A stretch of 64,000 bases of DNA. It comes from Bacillota bacterium (GTDB taxonomy: Bacteria > Bacillota > Clostridia > Christensenellales > Aristaeellaceae). A program made the position numbers and the translations under genes. The stretch is taken from contig JAEZRP010000022.1 in NCBI GenBank assembly GCA_023444095.1, positions 62,001 through 126,000 of the forward strand, written 5' to 3'. Under the pieces are notes generated by a model. It was not told where the DNA came from. It saw only the letters and a list, made by a program, of their open reading frames with translations, and searched no databases. Each line of letters opens with the position of its first letter. Positions within the stretch are counted from its first letter, which is position 1. Shown piece by piece: positions 42,207-53,135 of this stretch.

Positions 42207-42219
42207 GTCGGATGCCCAC

Positions 42220-42633
42220 GTGATTCCCGGAAGCGGCATTCTGCTCAAATCCTCCGATACTCGGGATCACCTGTACCTGATCAACCTCGGTTCAGGCGAT
42301 TCCCCTTTGGACCTGGCGCACGCAATCCGGTCGGAGGACGAATACCGACCCGCCGACGGAGACCGGATCCTGAAACTCAGTGAGATCCGCTCGGTTCACA
42401 TCCTGCCGGACGGATGGGTCCGCATCCGCGCCCGGCGCGGCGGCTCCTTTGTCGCGCAACCCACGGCAACGGCGGACGCGGTCGCCGCCTGCCTCGCGGG
42501 ACTTCCATTGGACATGGGGCGGCCCGAACGCCGATTTACGGAGGGCGCGGCGTGGGCGGTCGTGACCCACAGGGGTCCACTCGGCATTGATTACTCCGAT
42601 GCCATCCTACATAGGCAGGGGGAAGACCGATGA
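42220..42633 (+). CDS. Small soluble paralogue of the following membrane protein, unknown function
   Basis: A 137-residue product if started at GTG 42220. Its body (IPGSGILLKSSD..., AIRSEDEY, SEIRSVHILPDGWVRIR, GGSFVAQPTATADAVAACLA) aligns with residues of about 112-217 of the next protein. Its end (VVTHRGPLGIDYSDAILH) aligns with the last 20 residues of that protein. It therefore looks like a version from which all transmembrane segments were removed. Coding continues in frame upstream without a good start, hinting at a frameshift near 42204. It overlaps the next gene by ATGA. Function unknown. Confidence 0.6.
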   Translation: MIPGSGILLKSSDTRDHLYLINLGSGDSPLDLAHAIRSEDEYRPADGDRILKLSEIRSVHILPDGWVRIRARRGGSFVAQPTATADAVAACLAGLPLDMGRPERRFTEGAAWAVVTHRGPLGIDYSDAILHRQGEDR

Positions 42634-43973
42634 AAAAGCGCATTAAAATCTTCGTGTCGCTCGCGTTTCTTGTGGGAGGCATCGCGATGGCAGTCGTCAT
42701 CTTCAAATGCAACCCGCGCCCATGGCTGCAAACACTCTTCGGCTGCCTTTACGCTGCGTCGGGACTCGGCGCACATGCCGCATTCGTCACGCGCAATTCA
42801 AAAGGCTGGCAAAGAATCGCCCTGGTGTCACTCCTCGGCATCATCCTGACCGGCAGAGGCTGGTTCTTTTCCACGATGTTGGTCGTCGTCTCCTTTTGCG
42901 CAGTGCTGTATCGTGCGCTGCTCGGCCCCGATGAAGAGGAGAGCGACAATATCGACATCGAGCTGCCCCCGGGGAGCGGTTTCCTTCTAAAATCCACCGA
43001 CAACAACTACTTCCAGCTCCTGCGTGGGCGGGATCAGCTTTGCCTCGTGTATCTGGGCTCCCGCTATTACCCCTACGCCAATCGCGTGATCCGCTCAGAA
43101 GACGATTATGAATCCGGCGAGATGGATCGCGCAATCCCGTTCGACCGGATTCGCGCGATCCGCATCCTGCGCGGCGATATTCTGCGCATCCGGTGCCGGC
43201 ATGGCGGACGTTTCTTCGCGCGGCCTCCAGCGACGGTCGACGATGTCGCGGCGTACCTCTCGGGGCTTCCCGTCGCGGTCCGACGGCTCCCCGCGCCAAG
43301 ATTGCCGACGTCTGGGGCACGGGCGCAAAACGTGCTTTTCGCGATCTCGTTCGCAAGCGGACTCTGCGCGGCTGCATGGATGTATCTGGACGCGCCCGCC
43401 AGGCTGCTTGCGACTGTGAACACTATCTTTTTTGCCGTCTCATTTGCGCTCTTTTGCGTATTTTTTGATTTCCTCGAATCCGAGGAGGCGCAAAGGAAGG
43501 GAATCGAGGGGGGACTCGGCTGGATTTTTCCGCTGATTCCCTTCCTTTTTCACTTCGTTCGAGATCATAACTTTCATTCTTTCTCCCAGTTCATTGCGCC
43601 CGTCGGGATCCTCGCCGGGTGCATGCTGTTGGTGTTTCTTGTCCGAAACGCGCGCAGACGGCCGTGGGGCATGACCCTTGAGGTCCTCTTCATCGCTATC
43701 ATTTCCTCGGTTTTGATTGTGGGAAATCTGAACATCCTTCTGGACGACGGCGCGTCTTCTGACGAAAAGACGGCGATCGTCCAGAATCGGGAGTCGCACT
43801 TGGATGAGGATCGCAGCGATCCTTACGAGCTCAGGCTCGGCGCACCGGTCGAGGGGAAGTGGAATGTCTCGCAGGATGTCTACGCAGCAGTCACAATGGG
43901 CGACGAGGTACTCGTCGTGACCCGCACGGGCATCTTTGGAATCGATTACACGGTCGTCGAGATCCCCGATTAG
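42630..43973 (+). CDS. Polytopic membrane protein with internal soluble domain, unknown function
   Basis: A 447-residue protein. Three to four helices (about residues 7-27, 34-52 and 62-96) precede a soluble domain (about 112-217: GSGFLLKSTD, RVIRSEDDY, RIRAIRILRGDILRIRCRHG, ATVDDVAAYLSGLP) that may have a PH-like fold. Five more helices follow (about 234-371), then a charged tail ending GIFGIDYTVVEIPD. The domain and tail are shared with the small protein encoded just upstream. I recognise no family. The gene ends at a strong terminator. Confidence 0.75.
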   Translation: MKKRIKIFVSLAFLVGGIAMAVVIFKCNPRPWLQTLFGCLYAASGLGAHAAFVTRNSKGWQRIALVSLLGIILTGRGWFFSTMLVVVSFCAVLYRALLGPDEEESDNIDIELPPGSGFLLKSTDNNYFQLLRGRDQLCLVYLGSRYYPYANRVIRSEDDYESGEMDRAIPFDRIRAIRILRGDILRIRCRHGGRFFARPPATVDDVAAYLSGLPVAVRRLPAPRLPTSGARAQNVLFAISFASGLCAAAWMYLDAPARLLATVNTIFFAVSFALFCVFFDFLESEEAQRKGIEGGLGWIFPLIPFLFHFVRDHNFHSFSQFIAPVGILAGCMLLVFLVRNARRRPWGMTLEVLFIAIISSVLIVGNLNILLDDGASSDEKTAIVQNRESHLDEDRSDPYELRLGAPVEGKWNVSQDVYAAVTMGDEVLVVTRTGIFGIDYTVVEIPD

Positions 43974-43986
43974 CGCGGAACGCAAA

Positions 43987-44016
43987 GGACGCCCCCTCTC
44001 GGGAGCGTCCCTTTTT
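43987..44016 (+). terminator. Terminator after the membrane protein gene
   Basis: GGACGC/GCGTCC (43987-43992 and 44005-44010) with an inner CCC/GGG, followed by CTTTTTG. It is shared by the convergent opp operon, though the minus-strand tail is less T-rich. Confidence 0.8.
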
Positions 44017-44020
44017 GCCG

Positions 44021-45634
44021 CTATTCCGCGACCTTCACAACCTGAGTCAGAACGACGTTTCCGTCCGCGTTGAAGATGACGTTGGTGAACTTCGCGTCGT
44101 CGTAGACGGCGGTCTTCATGCTGTGGTACAGCGGGATGATGGCCATGTCCTCGGCGATGAGCGTTTCCTCCGCCTGATGCAGAAGGCCGATGCGCGCCTG
44201 GTTGTCGACGGTTGTCAGCGCTTCCTGATACAGCGACTCGAAGGTGTCGCTATTGTACTTGCCGGAGTTGATGAGGTTGCCGTATCTCCAGATCGAGAGC
44301 ATGTTGCTGACGTCGAAGTAGTCGGCGCCCCAGCCCTGGATGGTGATGTCGAAGTCGCCCGCGTCGCGCAACTCGGTCATCGCGGCGGTCTCCTGCGGCG
44401 CGAGGAGCACGGTGATCCCGAGGTTCTCCTCCCAAACCGCCTGCAGATACTCGAAGATGGTGGTGTAGTCGGGGTTGGAGTTCGCGTAGGAGCACTCGAT
44501 GACCGGCATGCCTTCGCCGCCCGGATAGCCCGCCTCGGCAAGAAGCGCCTGCGCCTGCTCGACGTCAAAGGTCAGCATGGGCTTTTCAGACTCGGTGTAG
44601 AAGTCGGCCTCGGACGTGCTTCCCGGGAAGCCGCCGCCGATGTAGGTGTCGGCCGGGATCTTGATGCCGCCGAGCAGAACATTCGAGAGATAGTCGCGGT
44701 CGATGCACAGCGAGAGCGCCTTGCGGACCTTCGCGTCGCTCAGCGGGCTCTTCTCGTTGTTGACGAGCAGGAAGTTGGTGGCGAGCGCCATCACGGAGTG
44801 GAGCGTGCCTTCCTCCTTCAGAGAACCCGTCTCCTCGGAGGGATAGCTGAAGATCATGTCCACGTCGCCTGTCTTAAACATGGAGAGAGCGGTGTTGGTG
44901 TCGTCCAGGCACATCACCACGAGCTCGTCGAGCTTCACATTGTCCTTATTCCAGTAGGTGTCGCTCTTCTCGTAGACGATCTTCTGCTCCTCGTCGCAGA
45001 AGGTCATCTTCATCGGACCGTTGGTGATGGAGGTCTCGACGTTCCAGGCCCAGTCGCCGGTGCCGTCCTCGGTCACGCAGTCGGAGCGCAGCGGATAGAA
45101 GGTGGTGTAGCAAAGGATGGCGTCGAAGAACGCGCACACGTTCTCGAGCTGGATCTCAAGCGTGTAGTCGTCGATCGCCTTGACGCCGAGCTCGGACACC
45201 GCCATCTCGCCCGCGGAGATCGCCGGGCCGTTTTTTAGGAACTGGCCGTAGTCGATCATGTAAGTGGTGGAGATCGCCGGATCGACGAGCCGCTGCATGC
45301 TGTACACGTAGTCGGCGGCGGTCACGGGCTTGCCGTCGCTCCAGACGGCTTCCGGCCGGAGGCTGAACGTCCAGGTAAGGCCGTCCTCGGAGACGGAGAC
45401 GTCCGTCGCGCCCGCGAGAGCGAAGCCGGTGGGCGTGTAGGTGTAGAGACCTTCGTACATCTGGGCCATGAGCAGCGCGCCCGTGGAACCCGCGTTCCAG
45501 TGCGGGTCGAGGTTGGGCGAAAGCCCGAGCGAGATGGTCAGCGAGTTCTTCGCCGTGCCCTCCTCCGCGGACGCGACCGTCGCGAGGCTGAGAAGCATTG
45601 CGAGCACGAGCACGAGTGACGCGATTTTCCGCAT
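44021..45634 (-). CDS. oppA: Oligopeptide ABC transporter substrate-binding protein
   Basis: A 537-residue family 5 solute-binding protein. A signal peptide (LVLVLAMLLSLATVASA) has an AxA cleavage site but no lipobox cysteine. The SBP_bac_5 fold is clear from TWTFSLRPEAVWSDGKPVTAADY near the N terminus and VRKALSLCIDRDYL in the middle. It captures peptides for the OppBCDF importer. The start at 45634 follows GGAGG with 8-nt spacing. It is the last gene of the operon, after a hairpin that may set its expression level. Confidence 0.93.
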   Translation of the reverse strand: MRKIASLVLVLAMLLSLATVASAEEGTAKNSLTISLGLSPNLDPHWNAGSTGALLMAQMYEGLYTYTPTGFALAGATDVSVSEDGLTWTFSLRPEAVWSDGKPVTAADYVYSMQRLVDPAISTTYMIDYGQFLKNGPAISAGEMAVSELGVKAIDDYTLEIQLENVCAFFDAILCYTTFYPLRSDCVTEDGTGDWAWNVETSITNGPMKMTFCDEEQKIVYEKSDTYWNKDNVKLDELVVMCLDDTNTALSMFKTGDVDMIFSYPSEETGSLKEEGTLHSVMALATNFLLVNNEKSPLSDAKVRKALSLCIDRDYLSNVLLGGIKIPADTYIGGGFPGSTSEADFYTESEKPMLTFDVEQAQALLAEAGYPGGEGMPVIECSYANSNPDYTTIFEYLQAVWEENLGITVLLAPQETAAMTELRDAGDFDITIQGWGADYFDVSNMLSIWRYGNLINSGKYNSDTFESLYQEALTTVDNQARIGLLHQAEETLIAEDMAIIPLYHSMKTAVYDDAKFTNVIFNADGNVVLTQVVKVAE

Positions 45635-45659
45635 ACCATTGTCCTCCTTGGCGATTCTT

Positions 45660-45687
45660 ATTTTATTGCGGCGTTCCCGCCGTAAAA

Positions 45688-45688
<1 letters not shown>
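45660..45688 (-). promoter_or_regulatory. Intercistronic hairpin between oppF and oppA
   Basis: ATTTTA/TAAAAT and CGGCG/CGCCG stems separated by a three-base bulge, with a 4-nt loop, overlap the oppF stop. Such a structure can protect the downstream oppA message or partly terminate read-through. Confidence 0.5.
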
Positions 45689-46656
<968 letters not shown>

Positions 46657-46660
46657 GCCG

Positions 46661-47662
46661 CTACCGATCCTTCCTCAGCGCCGACAGCCAGCAGCGCGAA
46701 AAATGCCCATCCGACACCTCGGTCAGGGGAGGTCTGCGCGAAATGCAGAGCTTCATGCAGCTTTCGCAACGGGATGCGAACGCGCAGCCTTCGGGCAGCA
46801 TCATGAGATCTACGGGCGTGCCGCCGATGGGCACCAGCCGCTTCTGCCCCTCCTCGATGGCCTTTTCCGGCAGGCACTTGAGAAGACCCTGCGTGTAGGG
46901 GTGCGCGGTGCGGTAGAAGATGTCGTCGAGGGTTCCGGACTCCATGATCTGGCTTCCGTACATGACGTTCACCCGGTCGCACATGTCTGCGACGATGCCG
47001 AGGTCGTGGGTGATTAGGATGACCGACGTACCCGTCTTTTTCTGGAGGTTCTTGATGAGGTCCAGAATCTGCGCCTGGATCGTCACGTCGAGCGCGGTCG
47101 TCGGCTCGTCCGCGATCAGAATCGACGGATCGCACGCGAGCGCCATGGCGATCATGACCCGCTGGCGCATGCCGCCTGAAAACTCGTGGGGGTACTGCTT
47201 GACGCGCATCTCGGGCTGCGGGATCGAAACCATTTCGAGGAGCTCGACCGCGCGCCGATGGAGGGTCGCGCCGGTGAGGTTCATGTGGAGCCTGAGCGTC
47301 TCCTCGATCTGGTTCCCCACCGTGTACACGGGATTGAGGCTCGTCATGGGATCCTGAAAGATCATCGCGAGTTCCTTGCCGCGGATGCGGTTGAACGCTT
47401 TGATCCCGACCGACATGATGTCCTGCCCATGAAGCGTGATTTTTCCAGTGACCCGCGCGGTCTCCGGCAAAAGCCGCATCACCGCGTTCGCCGTGACGGA
47501 TTTCCCCGATCCCGATTCGCCCACGATGCCCAGGATCTCGCCCTTTTTGAGGTCGAACGTCGCGCCCGTGACCGCGTGCACCACGCCCGACGAAGTGTGG
47601 AACGCGACCGACATGTCCTCGACCTCGAGCACCTTTTTGTTTGTCATCTGTTCGGCTGCCAT
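46661..47662 (-). CDS. oppD: Oligopeptide ABC transporter ATP-binding protein OppD
   Basis: A 333-residue ATPase with Walker A (GESGSGKSVTANAVMRLL), signature FSGGMRQRVMIAMALA, Walker B (ILIADEPTTALDVTIQAQI) and the C-terminal cysteine-containing oligopeptide domain (PEGCAFASRCESCMKLC). It begins 13 bp after oppC. Typical OppD length. Confidence 0.95.
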   Translation of the reverse strand: MAAEQMTNKKVLEVEDMSVAFHTSSGVVHAVTGATFDLKKGEILGIVGESGSGKSVTANAVMRLLPETARVTGKITLHGQDIMSVGIKAFNRIRGKELAMIFQDPMTSLNPVYTVGNQIEETLRLHMNLTGATLHRRAVELLEMVSIPQPEMRVKQYPHEFSGGMRQRVMIAMALACDPSILIADEPTTALDVTIQAQILDLIKNLQKKTGTSVILITHDLGIVADMCDRVNVMYGSQIMESGTLDDIFYRTAHPYTQGLLKCLPEKAIEEGQKRLVPIGGTPVDLMMLPEGCAFASRCESCMKLCISRRPPLTEVSDGHFSRCWLSALRKDR

Positions 47663-47675
47663 CTTCTTTCCCCCC

Positions 47676-48692
47676 TCACTTGCGCATCCGCGGATCGAGC
47701 GAATCGCGCAGCGCGTCGCCCACCACGTTGAAGCAGAGTATGATGAGGCTGATCATCACAGCCGGATAGACCATGTTCATGGGATAACTCATCACGCCGT
47801 TCAGGGCATCGGAGGCCATGGAGCCCAGGGATGGGATGGGCGCGGAGACGCCGAGGGCGATAAAGGAGAGGAAGGATTCGGTCATGATCGCGGAGGGCAC
47901 GACGCCCGTCGCGGAGATGATGATGACGCCGATGGAGTTAGGCAGGAGGTGCTTTTTCAAAATCCACTTCGACTTTGCGCCCATCGCCTCCGCCGCGAGC
48001 ACGTACTCCTGACGGCGGTTCATGAGAAGCGCGCCGCGCACCGCGCGCGCCATGCCCAGCCAGTTGAACAGCGCCAGCACGATGAAGATGGAGACGAGGC
48101 CCGAGCCCAGGGACGCGAGGCCCACAAAGCTCTTGTTGACAAGAAGCGCCTTGATCGGATCGCGCATGACGACCGACAGAAGGATGATGATGAGGATGGA
48201 GGGGATCGCCATCATGAGGTCGACAAAGCGCATCATGAGGTTGTCCCACCAGCCGCCCAGGTACGCGGCGATTCCGCCGTATGTAATGCCGATGAGGCAG
48301 ACGAGGATCATCGTCACGAACCCGACGAGAAGAGAGATCCTTGTCCCGTACATCACGCGCACGAGGATGTCGCGCCCGAGTTTGTCGGTGCCGAAGGGAT
48401 GCTTGAAGCTCGCGCCCTGCCGGACGTCCACCGTCTGCTCCTTGTACGTGTAGGGCGAGACGCTCGGGATGATGATCGCCGAAAGGATGATCGCGACCAA
48501 AAGGAAGAACATGAACATCCCAAGCCTGTTGCGCCGAAAGCGCCGGAACGCGTCCTTCCAGTAGGAAACCGAGGGCCGCATCTGATCGACGGAGCTTTTT
48601 TCCTCCGCCGAGGCGGGCGCAAGTTCTCCGAGCGAGATGCCCAGCCTCTGTGCCGCCGCGCGGTCGATGTCCTGTCCGAGTTCGGTATTCAT
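47676..48692 (-). CDS. oppC: Oligopeptide ABC transporter permease OppC
   Basis: A 338-residue permease. A cytoplasmic N-terminal region of about 70 residues ends in YWKDAFRRFRRNRLGM, the OppC_N signature before helix 1. Five or six helices follow, with the EAA loop (RRQEYVLAAEAMGAKSKWILKKHLLPN). The start at 48692 is set by GGGAGG with 7-nt spacing. It pairs with OppB. Confidence 0.94.
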   Translation of the reverse strand: MNTELGQDIDRAAAQRLGISLGELAPASAEEKSSVDQMRPSVSYWKDAFRRFRRNRLGMFMFFLLVAIILSAIIIPSVSPYTYKEQTVDVRQGASFKHPFGTDKLGRDILVRVMYGTRISLLVGFVTMILVCLIGITYGGIAAYLGGWWDNLMMRFVDLMMAIPSILIIILLSVVMRDPIKALLVNKSFVGLASLGSGLVSIFIVLALFNWLGMARAVRGALLMNRRQEYVLAAEAMGAKSKWILKKHLLPNSIGVIIISATGVVPSAIMTESFLSFIALGVSAPIPSLGSMASDALNGVMSYPMNMVYPAVMISLIILCFNVVGDALRDSLDPRMRK

Positions 48693-48708
48693 GCCTGCGC
48701 CTCCCGTC

Positions 48709-49623
48709 TTACAGCTTGATCCTGGGGTCGATGATGCCATAGAGCAGATCCACCACATAGTTGCAGAAGATCAGAAGCGCCGCGAAGAAGATGGTCGTTC
48801 CCATGATGAGCGGATAATCGCGCGCGGAAATGGAGGAAATAAAATACTTGCCGATGCCCGCGATGGCAAACACCCTCTCGACGACGAACGAGCCCGTGAC
48901 GATGCCCGCGATCAGGGGACCGAGCGTCGTGACCACCGGGATAACCGCGTTTCGAAGCGCGTGCTTGAACGTGACCTTGAAGCTCGAAAGGCCCTTTGCC
49001 CGCGCGGTCCTGATGTAATCCTGGCCGATGACGTCGAGCATGGTCGTGCGCGTGAGCCGCGCAAGCGAGAACATGGGGCTGATGCACATGCCCGCGACCG
49101 GCATGATGTAGCTCTTCCAGTCCGTGAGGTACGCGACCGGCAAAACCTGCAGCCACACGGCGAATATGATCATGAGCGCGACCGTCATGATGAAGCTTGG
49201 GATGGATACGAAGAAGGAGGCGAAGAAGATGAAGACGCGGTCGAAGATCGTGCCGTGCTTCATGGCCGCGAACGAGCCGAGGGGAATCCCGATGAAGACG
49301 GCGAAGAGGAGCGCGATGAGGCCCACCTTGAGCGAGATCGGAAAGCGCGTCCGGATGATATGGGTGACGTCCTCGCCGGACTTCACGACCATGGAGATGC
49401 CCATGTCGCCGCGAAAGAGCGCCTTCATATACTTGACATACTGAAGATGGATGGGCTGATCGTAGCCGTACTTTTCGAGCAGCCGCTGGGAGACCTCGGG
49501 ACTCACGTCCTCTCCGAAGAAGGGACCCCCGGGCACGGCCTGCATGAGGAAAAATGTGATCGTAATGACGAGGAAAACCGTGACGACCGAAGTGACGAGG
49601 CGCCTGATCGCGTAGCGAAGCAT
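48709..49623 (-). CDS. oppB: Oligopeptide ABC transporter permease OppB
   Basis: A 304-residue permease beginning MLRYAIRRLVTSVVTVFLV, the standard OppB opening, with six helices and the EAA-type loop (YIRTARAKGLSSFKVTFKHALRN). The start at 49623 follows GGAGGTG. The upstream in-frame extension runs through the leader hairpins and is not used. First gene of the opp operon. Confidence 0.95.
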   Translation of the reverse strand: MLRYAIRRLVTSVVTVFLVITITFFLMQAVPGGPFFGEDVSPEVSQRLLEKYGYDQPIHLQYVKYMKALFRGDMGISMVVKSGEDVTHIIRTRFPISLKVGLIALLFAVFIGIPLGSFAAMKHGTIFDRVFIFFASFFVSIPSFIMTVALMIIFAVWLQVLPVAYLTDWKSYIMPVAGMCISPMFSLARLTRTTMLDVIGQDYIRTARAKGLSSFKVTFKHALRNAVIPVVTTLGPLIAGIVTGSFVVERVFAIAGIGKYFISSISARDYPLIMGTTIFFAALLIFCNYVVDLLYGIIDPRIKL

Positions 49624-49682
49624 TTCCACACCTCCGAAATGATCGGCGGGCGACCCGTCCGCCTTGCGGCTATCACAAAAGA

Positions 49683-49722
49683 CCGTTTCATCTGCTGAAA
49701 CGGCGCTTTCATCCCTATGAAA
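49683..49722 (-). promoter_or_regulatory. Tandem hairpins in the opp operon leader
   Basis: CCGTTTCA/TGAAACGG (49683-49690 and 49696-49703) and TTTCAT/ATGAAA (49707-49712 and 49717-49722) form two adjacent perfect stems, about 60-100 nt before oppB. Each contains the same TTTCAT-like arm, so they could be protein-binding or attenuation elements. Confidence 0.45.
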
Positions 49723-49764
49723 CACGTCATCCAGACGGTGTAAATTCGTCCTTGAATGGCTTAC

Positions 49765-49793
49765 ATATTAGCACAATAAAGTGCGTGCGTCAA
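49765..49793 (-). promoter_or_regulatory. Promoter of the opp operon
   Basis: Minus-strand TTGACG (49793-49788), 17-bp spacer, TAATAT (49770-49765). The leader to oppB is about 135 nt. Confidence 0.75.
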
Positions 49794-49954
49794 TCATTTC
49801 GGCATTAATATAACAAAATGTCCCGGTAATTTGAAGGTCCCCCGGACATTCCTGCATATTTCAGAAAGCATACATGCATATATGACAGCATCCGAACAAT
49901 ATCCCTGCATTCTGTACGCTTCCGCATTTGCGCACATCGTCCGTGATGGAAGGA

Positions 49955-49986
49955 CAAAAAAGAGGGCGAGCTTCGAAAAGCCCGCC
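49955..49986 (-). terminator. Terminator of the ABC exporter gene
   Basis: GGCGAGC/GCCCGCC-type arms (49965-49971 and 49980-49986, one mismatch) with an 8-nt loop, then CTCTTTTTTG on the minus strand. It starts 6 bp after the stop. Confidence 0.75.
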
Positions 49987-49992
49987 ACTCGA

Positions 49993-51768
<1,776 letters not shown>

Positions 51769-51803
51769 GTGGTGCGCCTCCCGGTATGATGGTGCCGCAC
51801 TAT

Positions 51804-51832
51804 ATATTAAGACGCCTAACGATCCATGTCAA
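51804..51832 (-). promoter_or_regulatory. Promoter of the ABC exporter gene
   Basis: Minus-strand perfect TTGACA (51832-51827), 17-bp spacer, TAATAT (51809-51804), 35 bp before the start codon. Confidence 0.8.
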
Positions 51833-51848
51833 GCAATTTTATGTCAAA

Positions 51849-53054
51849 TCAGTCCGGTTCCGCCACGCTGCGCACGTGCTCGATTTGCGTCCACTTCGGG
51901 GGCTTCGTGAAAATCGCCCACAGGTTCGCGGGTATCCACGTCAAAAGGAACAGCGGGAAGAGGAGGATCGTCGGGATCATCCGCCGCGCGAGCTTCCCTT
52001 CGAGGATCAGAACCGCAAGGGCGAGAAGCGCGCTCCCTAAGTAGGACAGGATCAGCATGCCCGCGCCCGCAAGGAGGGCGGACTTGATCGGAAGAGTCCC
52101 CGAAAGAACCGCGCGCAGCACGGAAAGGACGCCCAGAACCCCCGGAATCAACGAAAGAAGCTGCACGATCCAGCCGGAGAAGATGAGGAGCATGTCCGCG
52201 GCGTGCAGGGACCTTTTCAGAAAGAGTCCCTTCCCCAGCCGCCGGAAACACTGCATGCCGCCCGAGAACCAGCGCCGCCTCTGAATCATGGAGTCCTTGA
52301 GGCCGATGGGCTGTTCGTCGTAGATGACGGCGTCCCGGGCGTAGCCGATCTTCACGCCGCCGAGCGCGCAGATCGCCGAGTATTCAAGGTCCTCCGTGAG
52401 CGTCCCGACGTTCCAGCCGAGCCTCGCAACGAGCGACGCGCGCAGGATGATGCCCGTGCCGTTGAGGGCCGCGGACATGTGAAGCGCCGTGCGCGGCTGA
52501 TTGTAGAAGCGGCTCATCATCCAGAAAAACACGGAGGTCGAGCCCGCGACCCAGCTGTCGGCGGGGTTCTTGCTGTCCCGGTAGCCCTGGCAGATCTCCC
52601 AGCCCGCGCACAGGCTGTCGTTCGCGGCGCGCAGAAACCCCGGCGCGGCGAGGTTGTCCGCGTCGAGGATGCAGTAGGCGTCGTACGCCCCGATCTTCGG
52701 AATCTCGGAAAACGCGAACCGGAGCACGTCGCCCTTTGAGCGGGTCTCCCGATCGCATTCGATCACGTGCGCGCCCGCGGCCCGCGCCACGCCCGCCGTG
52801 CCGTCGGTGCAGCCGTTCGGAATCACGAACACGTCGAACTTCTCGCCCGGATAGGACTGATTCATAAGGCTTCTCACGAGATGCCCCACTACCGCCGCCT
52901 CGTTGCGCGCGGGAACGATCACGGCAAAGCGCAGCTCCGTCCGCGCGCGGTCTGGCTGCGGACGCTTCGCGAAGCTCCCCGCGACCCCGATCACAACGAA
53001 CCAGAGCCCGTAGATTCCCCCCAGGACGGTCAGGACAAGCGTCAATGCGTTCAT
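51849..53054 (-). CDS. Family 2 glycosyltransferase, membrane-bound (processive type)
   Basis: A 401-residue inner-membrane GT2 enzyme. An N-terminal helix (residues of about 3-24) precedes the GT-A domain with FAVIVPARNEAAVV, the DxD-type metal site (CILDADNLA), the acceptor region GWNVGTLTEDLEYS and the processivity motif QRRRW (MIQRRRWFSGG). Three C-terminal helices follow (from about residue 275). This layout is shared with poly-N-acetylglucosamine and hyaluronan synthases. No other polysaccharide gene is adjacent. The ATG sits nine bases after the -10 with no ribosome binding site, so the mRNA is probably leaderless. Confidence 0.88.
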   Translation of the reverse strand: MNALTLVLTVLGGIYGLWFVVIGVAGSFAKRPQPDRARTELRFAVIVPARNEAAVVGHLVRSLMNQSYPGEKFDVFVIPNGCTDGTAGVARAAGAHVIECDRETRSKGDVLRFAFSEIPKIGAYDAYCILDADNLAAPGFLRAANDSLCAGWEICQGYRDSKNPADSWVAGSTSVFFWMMSRFYNQPRTALHMSAALNGTGIILRASLVARLGWNVGTLTEDLEYSAICALGGVKIGYARDAVIYDEQPIGLKDSMIQRRRWFSGGMQCFRRLGKGLFLKRSLHAADMLLIFSGWIVQLLSLIPGVLGVLSVLRAVLSGTLPIKSALLAGAGMLILSYLGSALLALAVLILEGKLARRMIPTILLFPLFLLTWIPANLWAIFTKPPKWTQIEHVRSVAEPD

Positions 53055-53063
53055 ATCGGCACA

Positions 53064-53114
53064 ATTCTAGCATACAAACGCGCGCTTGACAACATTCGCG
53101 GCGTTTACTACAAT
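53064..53114. promoter_or_regulatory. Divergent promoters sharing one -35 element (GT2 / YprB-like gene)
   Basis: Plus strand: TTGACA (53086-53091), 17 bp, TACAAT (53109-53114). Minus strand: TTGTCA (53092-53087), 17 bp, TAGAAT (53069-53064). The palindromic TTGACAA at 53086-53092 serves both directions. Confidence 0.75.
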
Positions 53115-53135
53115 AGAAACATTGAGGGTGAGCAA

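Noticed and set aside
41746..42219. Upstream extension of the 137-residue paralogue frame into the pstS region
   Set aside because: It is antisense to pstS and crosses the divergent promoters. Only the portion after about 42200 resembles the downstream paralogue.
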